Source: Candidatus Nitrotoga fabula
GTDB taxonomy: Bacteria; Pseudomonadota; Gammaproteobacteria; Burkholderiales; Gallionellaceae
Assembly (NCBI RefSeq): GCF_905221025.1
Contig: NZ_CAJNBL010000028.1
Span: 1 to 64,000, forward strand
DNA: 64,000 nucleotides
Reading direction: 5' to 3'
Part shown: in pieces, positions 9,491 through 20,812 of the stretch
How positions within the stretch are numbered: the first letter of the stretch is position 1
Layout: each line of letters opens with the position of its first letter
Position numbers and translations under genes: made by a program
The notes under the pieces: generated by a model
Database searches by the model: none
The model's input: only the letters and a program-made list of their open reading frames with translations
What the model was told of the DNA's origin: nothing

Positions 9491-9839
9491 TTAATTAGTG
9501 TTGGTTGAAATATTTGGTGGCAGGATGGGGGCGTGCTGTTCAAGCTGACTATATCTAAATCTAAAAGATCTAAAGCGCATTGAAAATAATTAAACCAATG
9601 CCTTGGCAAGGCGTATCTACTCGTCAATCCGAATGACCATCGACTTGAAACCCCTGTGATGCAATCCGTTATTCCACATGTTACAAAATGTTACAAACAG
9701 ATGACCTGTTTTATTTTATCAATCCTGACCATTTTTACAGCTTAACGTGCAAGCTGGCAAGGGAATTCTGAGCTGATTGTTCGAGTCAGTGGATTTTCAG
9801 GTAAAATTGTCCATCTCGCCTTGGAAGAACTTCTGAATC
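9491..9839. other. Intergenic region between the TPR gene and glnS
   Basis: This 349-base stretch separates two divergent genes and should hold both promoters. No coding frame or RNA gene is recognisable. The one distinct structure is a pair of adjacent 10-base direct repeats at 9678-9697, listed separately. Confidence 0.5.
9678..9697. repeat. Two adjacent copies of ATGTTACAAA
   Basis: The 10-mer ATGTTACAAA occurs twice without a gap (9678-9687 and 9688-9697), about 140 bases upstream of glnS. The spacing of one helical turn would suit a protein binding site, but no known regulator is identified. Confidence 0.4.
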
Positions 9840-11537
9840 ATGAGCAGCAACAAACCCGTACCGGTCTCCCATTTCATCCGTAATATTATCGAGGATGACC
9901 TGGCCAATAAAAAGCATACTGAAATTATCACACGTTTCCCACCAGAACCGAATGGATATCTGCATATTGGGCATGCCAAATCGATTTGTCTGAATTTCGG
10001 GTTGGCCCTGGATTATCAGGGGTGCTGCAATCTGCGTTTTGATGATACCAACCCGGAAAAGGAAAGTGAGGAATATGCACGTGCTATCCAGGAAGACGTG
10101 CAATGGCTGGGCTTCCAATGGCAGGGAAAGGTGCGCTGGGCTTCGGACTATTTTGAGAAGCTATATGATTTTGCGGTTGAATTGATCCGGCAGGGAAAGG
10201 CCTATGTGGACGATCTGACTGCCGAGGAAATACGTGAATACCGCGGCACACTTACTCAACCCGGGAAACCCAGTCCGTACCGGGATCGTTCCGTAGAAGA
10301 AAACCTCGATTGGTTCCGGCGTATGCGCGCAGGTGAGTTTCCTGACGGTGCAAGGGTGTTGCGTGCCAAGATCGATATGGCCTCAGGCAATATCAACCTG
10401 CGTGATCCGACGATTTATCGTATTCGGCGCGCTCACCACATCCGCACGGGCGATGCCTGGTGCATTTACCCGATGTATGATTATACACACTGTATTTCCG
10501 ATGCTCTTGAAGGGATTACGCACTCGCTGTGCACATTGGAATTTGAGGATCACCGCCCCCTGTATGACTGGTTTCTCGACCGGCTGGATATGTCCGCCCA
10601 TCCCCGCCAGATCGAGTTTTCGCGTCTGGAATTGAGCTATACCGTGACCAGCAAGCGCAAGTTGCTGCAGCTGGTGAATGAAAAGCATGTTTCAGGCTGG
10701 GATGATCCGCGCATGCCAACCATTATTGGCATGCGCAGGCGTGGTTATACACCGTCAGGTATTCGTGAATTTACCCGCAGAATCGGGATTTCGAAGAGCG
10801 AAAATATGGTGGACATGGCGGTGCTGGAAGCCTGCATCCGTGAGGATCTGGAAGCGTGTGCGCCACGCGTGATGGCTGTGATCAAACCGCTGAAGGCTGT
10901 CATCACCAATTATGTGGAAGGCGGGAGCCAGTCGCGCGAGGCCGGGTTTCACCCGGAACATCCGGAATTGGGAAGCCGCCTGGTGCCGTTCGGCAAAGAA
11001 ATCTGGGTTGAGGCGGATGATTTTTCCGAAAATCCGCCTGCAGGCTGGCAGCGCCTGACCCCCGGAGGTGAAGTCCGCCTGCGTTACAGTTATGTAATGC
11101 GCTGTAACGAGGTAATAAAAGATGATGCAGGCAATATCATTGAACTTCGTTGTACGATTGATTCGGATACGCTGGGAAAAAATCCGGCGGGCCGAAAGGT
11201 AAAGGGCGTGATTCATTGGCTGGCTGCGGATCATGCACTTCCTGCGGAGATCCGTTTATATGATCGTCTCTTCACCGTGCCGGAGCCGGATGCCGATAAG
11301 GCGCACGATTTTTGTGAATTCATCAACCCGGCCTCTCTGGCCGTGATGCATGGCTGGGTAGAGGCTGCCGTGAAGGATGCTGCGCCAGAAACTCATTACC
11401 AGTTCGAACGTCTCGGCTATTTCTGCGCTGACCGGCATGATCACCAGCCCGGGGGAAAGCTCAGGTTCAACCGTACAGTGACCCTTAAGGATTCGTGGAC
11501 AAGAGACCGAAGCCAGGCGGAAAATCGCGGTGTATAA
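9840..11537 (+). CDS. glnS: Glutaminyl-tRNA synthetase
   Basis: Class I aminoacyl-tRNA synthetase that charges tRNA-Gln. The 565 residues show the HIGH motif as [12 protein letters not shown] near residue 40, the N-terminal NFIR-like element [11 protein letters not shown], the catalytic-domain segment [11 protein letters not shown] and the KMSKS equivalent VTSKRKL. The C-terminal anticodon-binding beta barrels (about 340-550) are complete, so the protein is full length. The ATG at 9840 follows GGAAGAAC. The last eight bases overlap the GTG start of the universal stress protein. Confidence 0.97.
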   Translation: MSSNKPVPVSHFIRNIIEDDLANKKHTEIITRFPPEPNGYLHIGHAKSICLNFGLALDYQGCCNLRFDDTNPEKESEEYARAIQEDVQWLGFQWQGKVRWASDYFEKLYDFAVELIRQGKAYVDDLTAEEIREYRGTLTQPGKPSPYRDRSVEENLDWFRRMRAGEFPDGARVLRAKIDMASGNINLRDPTIYRIRRAHHIRTGDAWCIYPMYDYTHCISDALEGITHSLCTLEFEDHRPLYDWFLDRLDMSAHPRQIEFSRLELSYTVTSKRKLLQLVNEKHVSGWDDPRMPTIIGMRRRGYTPSGIREFTRRIGISKSENMVDMAVLEACIREDLEACAPRVMAVIKPLKAVITNYVEGGSQSREAGFHPEHPELGSRLVPFGKEIWVEADDFSENPPAGWQRLTPGGEVRLRYSYVMRCNEVIKDDAGNIIELRCTIDSDTLGKNPAGRKVKGVIHWLAADHALPAEIRLYDRLFTVPEPDADKAHDFCEFINPASLAVMHGWVEAAVKDAAPETHYQFERLGYFCADRHDHQPGGKLRFNRTVTLKDSWTRDRSQAENRGV

Positions 11538-11970
11538 AAGAATTGCAGTGGCAGTGGATGGAAGCGAGACTTCGGATCATGCTTTGTCTGAGGCAGGCAC
11601 ACTCGCCCAGGAAATGGATTCCGTGGTGTTGCTGCTGCATGTGTGCGAAGAAATGCCGGTAATGTGGGAACCGGCAGGCCTGCTTCTGATGCAGGACAGC
11701 ATGAAAGCCGTGGCAGATGCAGGGAAAGATTTACTGGAAAGACACCGGAAACAGCTTGCAGAGCGGGGAGCAGCTGTGGAAACGAAACTTGTCGAGTCCT
11801 ATGGTGGCCGCATCGGTAGCGTGATCTCGGAAGAGGCGGAGAAATGGCGTGCCGATTTGCTGGTCGTGGGTACGCATGGCCGTAAAGGGGTCATGCATTT
11901 GCTGATAGGAAGCGTGGCGGAAGGGGTAATCCGTACGGCGACCATACCAGTCTTACTGGTGCGCAGGTAG
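11530..11970 (+). CDS. Universal stress protein (UspA family)
   Basis: A single Usp domain of 146 residues. It begins [18 protein letters not shown] and ends with the ATP-binding pattern [16 protein letters not shown] (G-2x-G-9x-G-S), so this member probably binds ATP. The start is GTG at 11530, overlapping glnS by eight bases, so translation may be coupled. Usp proteins act in stress survival, but the precise role of this one cannot be read from sequence. cysS follows 30 bases downstream in the same direction. Confidence 0.9.
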   Translation: MYKRIAVAVDGSETSDHALSEAGTLAQEMDSVVLLLHVCEEMPVMWEPAGLLLMQDSMKAVADAGKDLLERHRKQLAERGAAVETKLVESYGGRIGSVISEEAEKWRADLLVVGTHGRKGVMHLLIGSVAEGVIRTATIPVLLVRR

Positions 11971-12000
11971 ATCGTTGGAGAAATACTCTAGAGGTTTCTG

Positions 12001-13452
12001 ATGCTTAAAATTTACAATACGCTGACTCGCGACAAGCAGGATTTTGTTCCCATCGAACCGGGGAAGGTTCGAATGTATGTATGCGGCATGACGGTTTATG
12101 ATTATTGCCATCTTGGCCATGCACGGGTGATGGTGGTGTTCGACATGGTATACCGCTGGCTGAAGGCGACCGGGTTGGACGTGACCTATGTGCGTAACAT
12201 AACCGACATTGATGACAAAATCATCAAAAGGGCGGCAGAGAATGGCGAGTCTGTTTATTCCCTCACACAGCGCTTCATAGATGCAATGCATGAGGATGAG
12301 CGTGCGCTGGGTGTTCTGGCGCCGGATCGGGAGCCTCGGGCTACTCAATACATCCCACAAATGCAGAATATGATCACCAGGCTGGAGGAGAATGGATTAG
12401 CCTATCAGGCTGCGGATGGGGATATGAACTATGCAGTCCGGAAATTCATCGGATACGGGAAACTATCGGGCAAGTCACTGGAGGATCTGCGCGCAGGCGA
12501 GCGCGTGGAAGTGAATGATGGCAAGATGGACCCTCTGGATTTCGTACTTTGGAAACATGCCAGGGAGGAGGAGCCGGAAGAAGTGAAATGGGATTCGCCA
12601 TGGGGGAAGGGACGGCCCGGGTGGCATATTGAATGTTCTGCGATGAGCATGGATACCCTGGGCAAGCATTTCGACATTCATGGCGGCGGAGCCGATCTGC
12701 AGTTTCCGCATCATGAAAACGAGATTGCGCAAAGCGAGGGTGCGAACCGGTGCAAAAGTGTAAATGTCTGGATGCATAACGGGTTTGTGCGCGTAGATAA
12801 TGAAAAAATGTCCAAAAGTCTTGGCAATTTTTTTACGATTCGTGAGGTGCTGGACAAATATGACGCCGAAGTGGTGCGTTTTTTTATCTTGCGGGCACAG
12901 TATCGCAGTCAGTTGAATTATTCTGATGCACATTTGAACGATGCACGGCAGGCATTGAATCGCCTGTATACTGCATTGGCGAAAATGACCGTGCCTGTCG
13001 AAATCAGGTCACCTGACTGGAGCGAGCCTTATTCCCGGCGCTTCAAGGATGCAATGGATGACGATTTCAATACCCCGGAAGCGATGGCGGTCCTGTTTGA
13101 TCTGGCAAACGAGGTGAATCGCAGTCATTCGACAGAAGCTGCCAGTATATTGAAATCACTGGGCATGACGCTCGGTCTGCTCCAGAGAGACCCTGAAGCC
13201 TATCTGCAGGGCAGGCATCGTGATCTTTCCATGCACGAAGCTGCAGGTTCTTCAGACCAGGGCAGTTTCGCAGGCGAGCATCCATTCATTCCTCCGGGAA
13301 TGACCAAGAGTGTCCAGGATTTAATTGCAGAACGAGCTGCGGCTAAAAAAGCCAGGAATTTTGCCGAGTCCGACCGTATTCGCAATGATTTGTCAAAGGC
13401 GGGCATTATTCTGGAAGACGGTGCGACCACAACCACCTGGCGGCGCGCATAA
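12001..13452 (+). CDS. cysS: Cysteinyl-tRNA synthetase
   Basis: Charges tRNA-Cys. The 483 residues contain the zinc cysteine in [12 protein letters not shown], the HIGH equivalent CHLGHAR, IECSAMS and [10 protein letters not shown] (further zinc ligands), and KMSKSLGN near residue 268. The DALR-type helical domain and the C-terminal tail are complete. It starts with ATG 12001 preceded by GGAG-rich sequence (TTGGAGAAATAC). Part of a co-directional glnS-usp-cysS run. Confidence 0.97.
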   Translation: MLKIYNTLTRDKQDFVPIEPGKVRMYVCGMTVYDYCHLGHARVMVVFDMVYRWLKATGLDVTYVRNITDIDDKIIKRAAENGESVYSLTQRFIDAMHEDERALGVLAPDREPRATQYIPQMQNMITRLEENGLAYQAADGDMNYAVRKFIGYGKLSGKSLEDLRAGERVEVNDGKMDPLDFVLWKHAREEEPEEVKWDSPWGKGRPGWHIECSAMSMDTLGKHFDIHGGGADLQFPHHENEIAQSEGANRCKSVNVWMHNGFVRVDNEKMSKSLGNFFTIREVLDKYDAEVVRFFILRAQYRSQLNYSDAHLNDARQALNRLYTALAKMTVPVEIRSPDWSEPYSRRFKDAMDDDFNTPEAMAVLFDLANEVNRSHSTEAASILKSLGMTLGLLQRDPEAYLQGRHRDLSMHEAAGSSDQGSFAGEHPFIPPGMTKSVQDLIAERAAAKKARNFAESDRIRNDLSKAGIILEDGATTTTWRRA

Positions 13453-13690
13453 CAATAGGTCAGGAAGCAAGCGGATTTTCCGGGGTTGGATCGTGGGATG
13501 TGCTTGCGAAAGCAGAAGTTGCCTGCTCAGGTAGATCACCTTTCCCAGGAGTTGATCTGACGAGTGCAGTAGTCATCTAACCCATGTTCATTCAAAATAG
13601 CCCGGATTATCGCGATTCAGGAAAAATCTGAAAAATCCTGTAATTCAGGTATTACAACATTCGGCAGCAAATTTTATTAAGGAGAAAACC

Positions 13691-13957
13691 ATGTCTTGTC
13701 ATCCAACCGATTTTAAAGGATCCATTATTGATGCACTGAAACAGGCAGTCGAAGCAAAAATCCCGGATTCGCAGGCCGAGGTGAGCGGTGGTGGAGGGCA
13801 TTTCAGCATTGATGTGACTTCCCCCGCATTTGCGGGAAAGAATATGCTGGAGAGCCAGCGGATGGTGTACGGTGCCATTTCCCACCTGATGGCGGGAGAT
13901 ATGGCCCCGGTTCACGCTATTGACAGTTTAAAAACCAGAACGCCATCGGGGGCGTAA
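13691..13957 (+). CDS. BolA/IbaG family protein
   Basis: An 88-residue protein of the BolA class: GGGGHFSIDVTSPAFAGKNM is the KH-like core with the conserved SPAF/F-x-GK pattern, followed by QRMVYGAISHLM. BolA proteins pair with monothiol glutaredoxins and take part in iron-sulfur cluster handling. AAGGAG lies eight bases before the ATG. It stands alone, with about 240 bases before it and a strong terminator after it (14051-14088). Confidence 0.85.
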   Translation: MSCHPTDFKGSIIDALKQAVEAKIPDSQAEVSGGGGHFSIDVTSPAFAGKNMLESQRMVYGAISHLMAGDMAPVHAIDSLKTRTPSGA

Positions 13958-14050
13958 AAAATAAAAATGCACGGGTTTTCTTAAAGAACGATTTAGGGAA
14001 AATACCAGCTGTTTATCCGTGCATCATAATTCCCGGCGATACCCTTCAAT

Positions 14051-14088
14051 ATGGCACTGCAGTCTCTGGATGCAGTGCCATTTTTTAT
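14051..14088 (+). terminator. Rho-independent terminator
   Basis: Perfect 11-base stem ATGGCACTGCA (14051-14061) with TGCAGTGCCAT (14071-14081), nine-base loop, followed by a run of T. It terminates the bolA-like transcript. Confidence 0.85.
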
Positions 14089-14367
14089 CGTTCAGGGAAA
14101 GTTAACTTGGGAATAGGATTGCCCCGGGATGACTGGGGGTAGATGAATGATTCCCCGGAATATATTTTCAAGCCAGACGTCCCCGCAGGGGTGTTCCTGT
14201 TGTACCGCGCCAGTTGTACCGGCGTAAAAAATTCTGCTCTGAATCTGGCTGCGTCGGATCCATTCGGATGGTGCTCTCCCGTATCCGGGATGTATTGTGA
14301 AGGTAAAGGGCAGGCTACTCCGTTCTCCGTACCCGTCTTCAATTGAAAAATATATTTTTAATGGGCT

Positions 14368-14395
14368 CTTGAAATTTAATTCCCGCGCCCTTATT
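14368..14395 (+). promoter_or_regulatory. Sigma-32-like heat-shock promoter of groESL
   Basis: CTTGAAA at 14368-14374 matches the sigma-32 -35 consensus exactly. Thirteen bases later CCCTTATT (14388-14395) resembles the -10 consensus CCCCATNT. It lies directly upstream of the CIRCE operator and about 100 bases before groES. Confidence 0.65.
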
Positions 14396-14396
14396 A

Positions 14397-14423
14397 TTAG
14401 CACTCAAGGGCATCGAGTGCTAA
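14397..14423. promoter_or_regulatory. CIRCE operator (HrcA binding site)
   Basis: TTAGCACTC (14397-14405), nine-base spacer, GAGTGCTAA (14415-14423): an exact match to CIRCE, the inverted repeat bound by the repressor HrcA. A further right-hand arm GAGTGCTAA occurs at 14434-14442. Together with the sigma-32-like promoter this implies dual control of groESL. Confidence 0.95.
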
Positions 14424-14492
14424 TAGCTGATATGAGTGCTAATAATTAGGATGTCGTTATTTTATCAATTATTTGTTCAAGGAGAATAAAAC

Positions 14493-14783
14493 ATGTTGGT
14501 CCGTCCTTTGCATGATCGTGTTGTTATCAAGCGCAGCGAAGAGGAGCGCAAGACTCCGTCCGGTATCGTCATTCCTGATGCCGCGACCGAAAAACCGGAT
14601 CAAGGCGCAGTGGTTGCGGTAGGCCCCGGCAAATACAGTGATGATGGGAAACTGATTCCAATGACTGTAAAAGTCGGAGACAAGGTTTTGTTCGGCAAGC
14701 ATGCTTCCCAGTCTTTCAAGATTGATGGACAGGAATATATTACGATGCACGAAGAACAGATCATTGGCGTCATCGAAAATTAA
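14493..14783 (+). CDS. groES: Co-chaperonin GroES
   Basis: Ten-kDa lid of the GroEL chaperonin. The 96 residues include [15 protein letters not shown] at the start, the mobile loop [15 protein letters not shown] that contacts GroEL, and the C-terminal [17 protein letters not shown] precedes the ATG by about eight bases. groEL follows 100 bases downstream in the usual bicistronic arrangement, under the CIRCE/sigma-32 control region. Confidence 0.98.
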   Translation: MLVRPLHDRVVIKRSEEERKTPSGIVIPDAATEKPDQGAVVAVGPGKYSDDGKLIPMTVKVGDKVLFGKHASQSFKIDGQEYITMHEEQIIGVIEN

Positions 14784-14862
14784 TTTTATATATCTGGTTG
14801 ACCCTGCCACAGGGCAGGAAGAGAAAAGCTTTGGTTAATACCAAGGTGAAGAAACCGAATAG

Positions 14863-16545
<1,683 letters not shown>

Positions 16546-16570
16546 TCCATCTGGATTTTTCCTGGATCGG

Positions 16571-16601
16571 ACAAACCCTGCCATGCGCAGGGTTTGTTTT
16601 T
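16571..16601 (+). terminator. Rho-independent terminator of groESL
   Basis: Eleven-base stem ACAAACCCTGC (16571-16581) with GCAGGGTTTGT (16587-16597), five-base loop, then T residues. It lies 25 bases after the groEL stop. Confidence 0.88.
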
Positions 16602-16676
16602 GGGCGGCATAAAAATGCAGCGGGGCTGTTTTACAGCGGGAACATGGCAATCACCCGGGTGGTGATCATTTCCATG

Positions 16677-16705
16677 TTTCTTAATTTTCTGTTTGCCGTT
16701 ATAAT
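16677..16705 (+). promoter_or_regulatory. Probable promoter of tRNA-Phe
   Basis: A perfect -10 hexamer TATAAT at 16700-16705 lies 14 bases before the tRNA. The -35 region around 16677-16682 (TTTCTT) is a poor match, so only the -10 element is well supported. Confidence 0.5.
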
Positions 16706-16719
16706 GGCAACTTAGCACA

Positions 16720-16795
16720 GGCTCGGTAGCTCAGTTGGTAGAGCAGTGGATTGAAGATCCTCGTGTCGATGGTTCGATTCCGTCCCGAGCCACCA
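16720..16795 (+). tRNA. tRNA-Phe (GAA)
   Basis: A 76-base cloverleaf. Acceptor stem GGCTCGG pairs with the 3' CCGAGCC, and CCA is encoded. D-arm GCTCAGTTGGTAGAGC, anticodon stem-loop GGATTGAAGATCC with anticodon GAA, and T-arm with GGTTCGATTCC are all present. It is the last core gene before the accessory region and may have served as an integration site. Confidence 0.97.
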
Positions 16796-16802
16796 GTATT
16801 TG

Positions 16803-16830
16803 AAAGCCAACCGTTCTCGGTTGGCTTTTT
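16803..16830 (+). terminator. Rho-independent terminator after tRNA-Phe
   Basis: Eleven-base stem AAAGCCAACCG with CGGTTGGCTTT around a TTCT loop, running into T residues, eight bases after the tRNA 3' end. Confidence 0.88.
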
Positions 16831-17066
16831 CATTTCTGCGATTTCTTTATAAACCGTGCGGTTTAACGCAATTCTGCCTGTGCTCTCTTGGTACTATTTT
16901 GCGGTTAGTTTTGCCATTTTTCTTCCCTGTTCGATTCCTTTCTGCTCTCTGTTCTTGAATAAATGTGGAGAACTGTTCAGATTTGGCACAAGCGGAATTA
17001 TAATATTATCAATAGGTTGTGCGTGTGTTGCGCAGCATGGTTTGACGGATAGGCTGGTGCAGCAGA

Positions 17067-17558
17067 TCATTTGCCGAACCGATGGTGGAGGGAAAACCCA
17101 AACATCCTGCGTTGATCTTCCCATACCAGTGGTATGTCACTGTCTCGCCCACGCATCGTTTGCAGGTTGAGATTCCGAGGTTGCCTGCCCTCCAGCACTG
17201 CCTGCACGATATCCGGGGCAAGCAGCGTCATGCGTAGCACCTCGGATACCCAGCCCGGTTCAAGTTTAAGCTGCTTTGCCAGATCGCTGGCATTGGTCAC
17301 CTCGCCCGAATCGAGTAGCGCCTGCCAGTAAAATGCCTTGCCGAGCGTCCGGATCAGCGGCAAATCCAGTGATGGCTTGAACGTAGTTACCTCACTTCCG
17401 ACGGGCGGTACGAGCATCTTGCTGACATGACGCCGCTTGATGCTCAAAGGCACAAAGGTGGCCGCCTGGCCATTGACTTCATATTGGCGGGATGTACCAG
17501 ACTCCTTGATCTCGATGCCGCCGGGAATGACGCGCTCACGCCTTTTGTCGTTTTTCAT
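17067..17558 (-). CDS. ParB-like helix-turn-helix protein next to the recombinase gene
   Basis: A 163-residue basic protein. Residues around 92-130 (DLAKQLKLEPGWVSEVLRMT and then LLAPDIVQAVLEGRQP) read as a helix-turn-helix like the one after the ParB nuclease fold, so DNA binding is likely. No ParB catalytic motif is present. It lies 10 bases downstream of the truncated serine recombinase on the same strand; small proteins of this kind commonly accompany large serine recombinases in mobile elements. Possible roles are a recombination accessory factor or repressor (inference). Confidence 0.65.
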   Translation of the reverse strand: MKNDKRRERVIPGGIEIKESGTSRQYEVNGQAATFVPLSIKRRHVSKMLVPPVGSEVTTFKPSLDLPLIRTLGKAFYWQALLDSGEVTNASDLAKQLKLEPGWVSEVLRMTLLAPDIVQAVLEGRQPRNLNLQTMRGRDSDIPLVWEDQRRMFGFSLHHRFGK

Positions 17559-17568
17559 TGGCTGCTCC

Positions 17569-18828
17569 TCATGATTCCAGTGCTGCTTCGGTATTGCGTT
17601 GTTCCGCTACGAAGGGATGCTCTGCCAGTTCCTGGCTGAAACTGTGCCAGCCATCGTATCTCCATAAAATTTCCAACCCATCGGAATGAAGCTGGATACG
17701 CTCAACCAACAGACGTAAAATCCGATGTTGCTCGACTGGAAACAAGTGTTCCCATACTTGGCTGATCTGATTCATGGCCAGCACAACAACGGGTTCATCC
17801 AGGTTAGCCCCGTCTCGCATGGAGGATGTAGCTTGCCATGTGGCAATGATCATCTCGGGTGATTGCAAGGTTTGGTGCACTCGTGCCAGCACGGCTGCCT
17901 CGATTTCGGCGGCAGGCATTGTCCCCATCGTACTTGCAGATGTTCCGGCTCCTCTGCGTTTGTCGAGGTAGGGGACATAATATCGATAACGTTTTCCGCT
18001 CTTTTTTTGCGTGAAGGTTGGCAACATGCGTTCGCCATCGGCGGTATAGAGCAAGCCTGACAACAGCGCGGGATTGTCGGTATGGCGCACCCGCGGCCCC
18101 TGTTTCCGTTTTTCGATAATCGCATGCACATCATCCCAAAGTGACTGGCAGATAATGGGGTCGTGCTGCCCTGGATAGACATTTCCCTTGTGTACCATTT
18201 CGCCCAGGTATAGCCGGTTGCGCAACAGGGTGAACAGGTATTGCTGATCCATGATGCGCCCGGCATGAAGCTTCCCGGCCTGGGTTACCCAGGATTTGGT
18301 AGTATGCCCCTCGATCTGTAATTGCCGGACCAGCAGGGCCGCTGACCCATGCTCGGCGTATCTCACAAAAATGTCGCGTACCAGATTGGCTTCGGTTTGA
18401 TTGATCACCAGTTTGCGATCCTGGACGTCATACCCCAACGGTGGGGTGCCGCCCATCCACATTCCCTTGGCCTTGCTGGCGGCGATTTTGTCACGAATCC
18501 GCTCGCCGGTGACCTCACGTTCAAACTGCGCAAACGACAGCAGAATGTTGAGCGTCAGCCTCCCCATGCTGGTGGTCGTATTGAATTGCTGGGTGACCGA
18601 TACAAAGGTGACGCTATGCGCATCGAACAGATCCACCATCCGACCAGTCTGACGCTTCGAATCCACCGGGCCTTGAGCTGGTTGAATCGCGCCGAGTAGG
18701 CTGAAGACGTGGACGACAGTTTTGACACGTCTATCTTTGCAAGATCGCGATCTCGCCAGGTATGGCCACTTAGTTTCTGGTATCTGAAATTCAGGTACAA
18801 TGGAATGATGGGGATCAGGTAAAACCAT
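17569..18828 (-). pseudogene. Large serine recombinase, N-terminally truncated
   Basis: From about residue 64 the frame matches large serine recombinases: MVDLFDAH, VSVTQQFNTTTSMGRLTL, LLSFAQFEREVTGERI, then the recombinase and zinc-ribbon/coiled-coil regions to the natural C-terminus. The first 62 residues are unlike any resolvase, and the segment that should carry the catalytic serine and the YxRVS-type motif is absent in all frames just upstream. Recombination activity is therefore not expected. The open frame from 18828 arises from fusion to unrelated sequence; homology begins near 18640. Confidence 0.8.
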
Positions 18829-18842
18829 TCCACGAGGTTGCT

Positions 18843-19088
18843 TTGAACCGATTGGGTAACTTGGTGATCGATAGCATTTCCCCCAATGCAGCCAAAGGGA
18901 ATAAGGATTTCTCCGACAAGCTTGATAGTCTTTCCAGTTTTATTTATTTGAGTCAGAAAGAACTGACCAGGTTCTTGGAAAATCGAGACACTCTGGTCTG
19001 GAATCTCAAATCAATCCAGGCAAGGCATAAGCATTTGGTAGAGTTCGCCCTCAAGACTTGGAATCCGTCCACTTGGCATAAATCTTAG
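18843..19088 (+). CDS. Small hypothetical protein (doubtful)
   Basis: A possible 81-residue frame starting with TTG at 18843 that includes LDSLSSFIYLSQKELTRFLE. No family is recognised. It fills the gap between the recombinase remnant and the hipB operators. The weak start codon and lack of a clear ribosome binding site make this uncertain. Confidence 0.25.
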   Translation: MNRLGNLVIDSISPNAAKGNKDFSDKLDSLSSFIYLSQKELTRFLENRDTLVWNLKSIQARHKHLVEFALKTWNPSTWHKS

Positions 19089-19140
19089 CGGGGAGTCCTT
19101 CAATTGCCTGAACAACCACGCTCCGAGCCTCATCTTTAAT

Positions 19141-19254
19141 TTCCAGATCAGGAAAAACATAGTCACTCCACAGCCTAAGAGCACGTAAAATTCCCGATCG
19201 GGAAATATCACTTGCATATTGGTCAGTTGTGGTTGATAATTTCCCGAACGGGAA
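19141..19254. promoter_or_regulatory. Three evenly spaced operator-like palindromes upstream of hipBA
   Basis: Three 14-base palindromes of the form TTCC-N6-GGAA occur at 19141-19154 (TTCCAGATCAGGAA), 19191-19204 (TTCCCGATCGGGAA) and 19241-19254 (TTCCCGAACGGGAA). Their centres are exactly 50 bases apart, about five helical turns. The last one ends 12 bases before the hipB ATG. HipB proteins repress their own operon through multiple palindromic operators, so these are very probably HipB sites. Confidence 0.8.
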
Positions 19255-19266
19255 ATGAAGTAAACC

Positions 19267-19527
19267 ATGATATCAATACGATCATCTCAGCAACTTGGCG
19301 ATGCTCTGCGTGCCGCCCGGAAGCAGCTTGGCCTGACACAGCCCCAGTTGGCTCTGGCGGCAGGAGTTGGTGTGCGTTTCATCGTTGACCTTGAGGCAGG
19401 CAAACCCACTTTACGACTGGAAAACGTGCTGCGGGTCATTGATGCATTAGGTGGGGAGATCCAGTTGAGAGGATTGCCATCTATTGCAACCGACGATCGA
19501 AGTGAGGACTCCGTTCATGGCGCATGA
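19267..19527 (+). CDS. hipB: HipB-like antitoxin, helix-turn-helix (Xre family)
   Basis: An 86-residue protein with a Cro/CI-type helix-turn-helix: LGDALRAARKQLGLTQPQLA, AAGVGVRFIVDLEAGKPT, then VLRVIDALGGEIQL. HipB binds the HipA kinase and represses the operon. Its gene overlaps hipA by 11 bases, the typical toxin-antitoxin coupling. The three palindromes directly upstream fit autoregulation. Confidence 0.88.
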   Translation: MISIRSSQQLGDALRAARKQLGLTQPQLALAAGVGVRFIVDLEAGKPTLRLENVLRVIDALGGEIQLRGLPSIATDDRSEDSVHGA

Positions 19528-20812
19528 GCTGGAAGTCTGGCTTTTTGCCGATCGTGTCGGTACCTTGGCGTTGGTCGATGGACGACTGAATTTTTGCTAT
19601 GCGCCTGATTGGCTGTCGCAACCAGGCGCTGTTGCTTTGTCCACTTCGCTGCCCCTACAAGCGGAGCCGTTCGATGATCGCAAAGCACGGCCCTTCTTTG
19701 CCGGTCTGCTGCCAGAGGGACAGATGCGTCGGCTGATTGCGCTGCAATTCCAGGTTTCTGGCCAGAACGACTTTGCCCTGCTGGATCACATCGGCGGCGA
19801 ATGCGCCGGCGCTGTGACGTTTCTTAAACCCGGGCAGGTTTTGCCCGTGCCTACCCGCAACGATGATGTTCAATGGCTGAGCGACGAGGAAGTCGTTGCC
19901 ATCCTGGATGAACTGCCACGGCGCCCCATGTTGGCGGGCAAAGACGGCTTGCGGCTTTCACTGGCTGGCGCTCAGGAGAAACTACCGGTGGTTTTTGATG
20001 GTGACCGCATAGGGCTGCCCTTCAATGGTACGCCCAGCTCCCACATCCTTAAGCCCGCTATCCATGCCGTTCAGGACAGTGTGATGAACGAAGGATTTTG
20101 CATGGCACTGGCTGATATCATGCAATTGAAACCAGCAAAGACAAAGGTGCACGTGGTTTCGGGCCGTTCCTTTTTGCTGGTTGAACGCTATGACAGACTG
20201 ATCGATGCTCAAGGACACCGGCAGCGCCTTCATCAAGAAGATTTCTGCCAGGCACTGGGTGTGGTGCCTGAAATGAAATACCAAAATGAAGGCGGGCCTG
20301 ATCTGACCCAATGCTTCGATCTGGTGCGTCGGGCTACGCGCCCTAGCGCTCCGCAGGTCTTGCGTTTGTTCGACTGCGTGATCTTTAATGCGCTGATCGG
20401 CAATCATGATGCACACGCAAAGAATTTCTCACTGTTGTACTCAGGGAAAGCTCTCGTTCTGGCGCCGCTTTATGACACGCTCTCGACAGCGGTGTATCCG
20501 ACATTAACGCCGAAGATGGCGATGAAGATCGGTACAAAGTATAAGTTCAGCGAAGTCCAGGCGCGGCACTGGGATCAGTTTGCAGAAGGCGTTGGTCTTG
20601 CCAAGGCACAGGCCAAACGGCGCATTCTGGAGTTGGCAAAGTCATTGCCAGCTAATGCGCGCAAGCTCCAATCTGACCCCGGATATGCTTTTGTTGACAA
20701 TGCCGTGGTTGAGCAAATTAATGTCTTGATTGAACAGAGATGCGCCCTGACGATTCGGCGGCTCACCGACCCCGCCTCCGAAAATAACGCGTACGCAGGA
20801 TCTTCTGTCTGA
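19517..20812 (+). CDS. hipA: HipA-like serine/threonine kinase toxin
   Basis: A 431-residue HipA kinase. In the E. coli prototype HipA phosphorylates glutamyl-tRNA synthetase and induces persistence. Motifs seen: FFAGLLPEGQ, the nucleotide loop SLAGAQEKLPV, ATP lysine in SSHILKPAIH, LLVERYDR, catalytic Asp in NALIGNHDAHAKNFS and metal-binding DTLS after LAPLY. The kinase therefore looks intact. ATG 19517 is chosen because the N-terminal HipA domain begins MAHELEVWLFADRVGTL; the frame is open 33 bases further up inside hipB. Confidence 0.9.
   Translation: MAHELEVWLFADRVGTLALVDGRLNFCYAPDWLSQPGAVALSTSLPLQAEPFDDRKARPFFAGLLPEGQMRRLIALQFQVSGQNDFALLDHIGGECAGAVTFLKPGQVLPVPTRNDDVQWLSDEEVVAILDELPRRPMLAGKDGLRLSLAGAQEKLPVVFDGDRIGLPFNGTPSSHILKPAIHAVQDSVMNEGFCMALADIMQLKPAKTKVHVVSGRSFLLVERYDRLIDAQGHRQRLHQEDFCQALGVVPEMKYQNEGGPDLTQCFDLVRRATRPSAPQVLRLFDCVIFNALIGNHDAHAKNFSLLYSGKALVLAPLYDTLSTAVYPTLTPKMAMKIGTKYKFSEVQARHWDQFAEGVGLAKAQAKRRILELAKSLPANARKLQSDPGYAFVDNAVVEQINVLIEQRCALTIRRLTDPASENNAYAGSSV

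Noticed and set aside
14143..14346. 67-codon frame upstream of groES
   Set aside because: No ribosome binding site and no recognisable similarity; a minus-strand frame overlaps it equally well.
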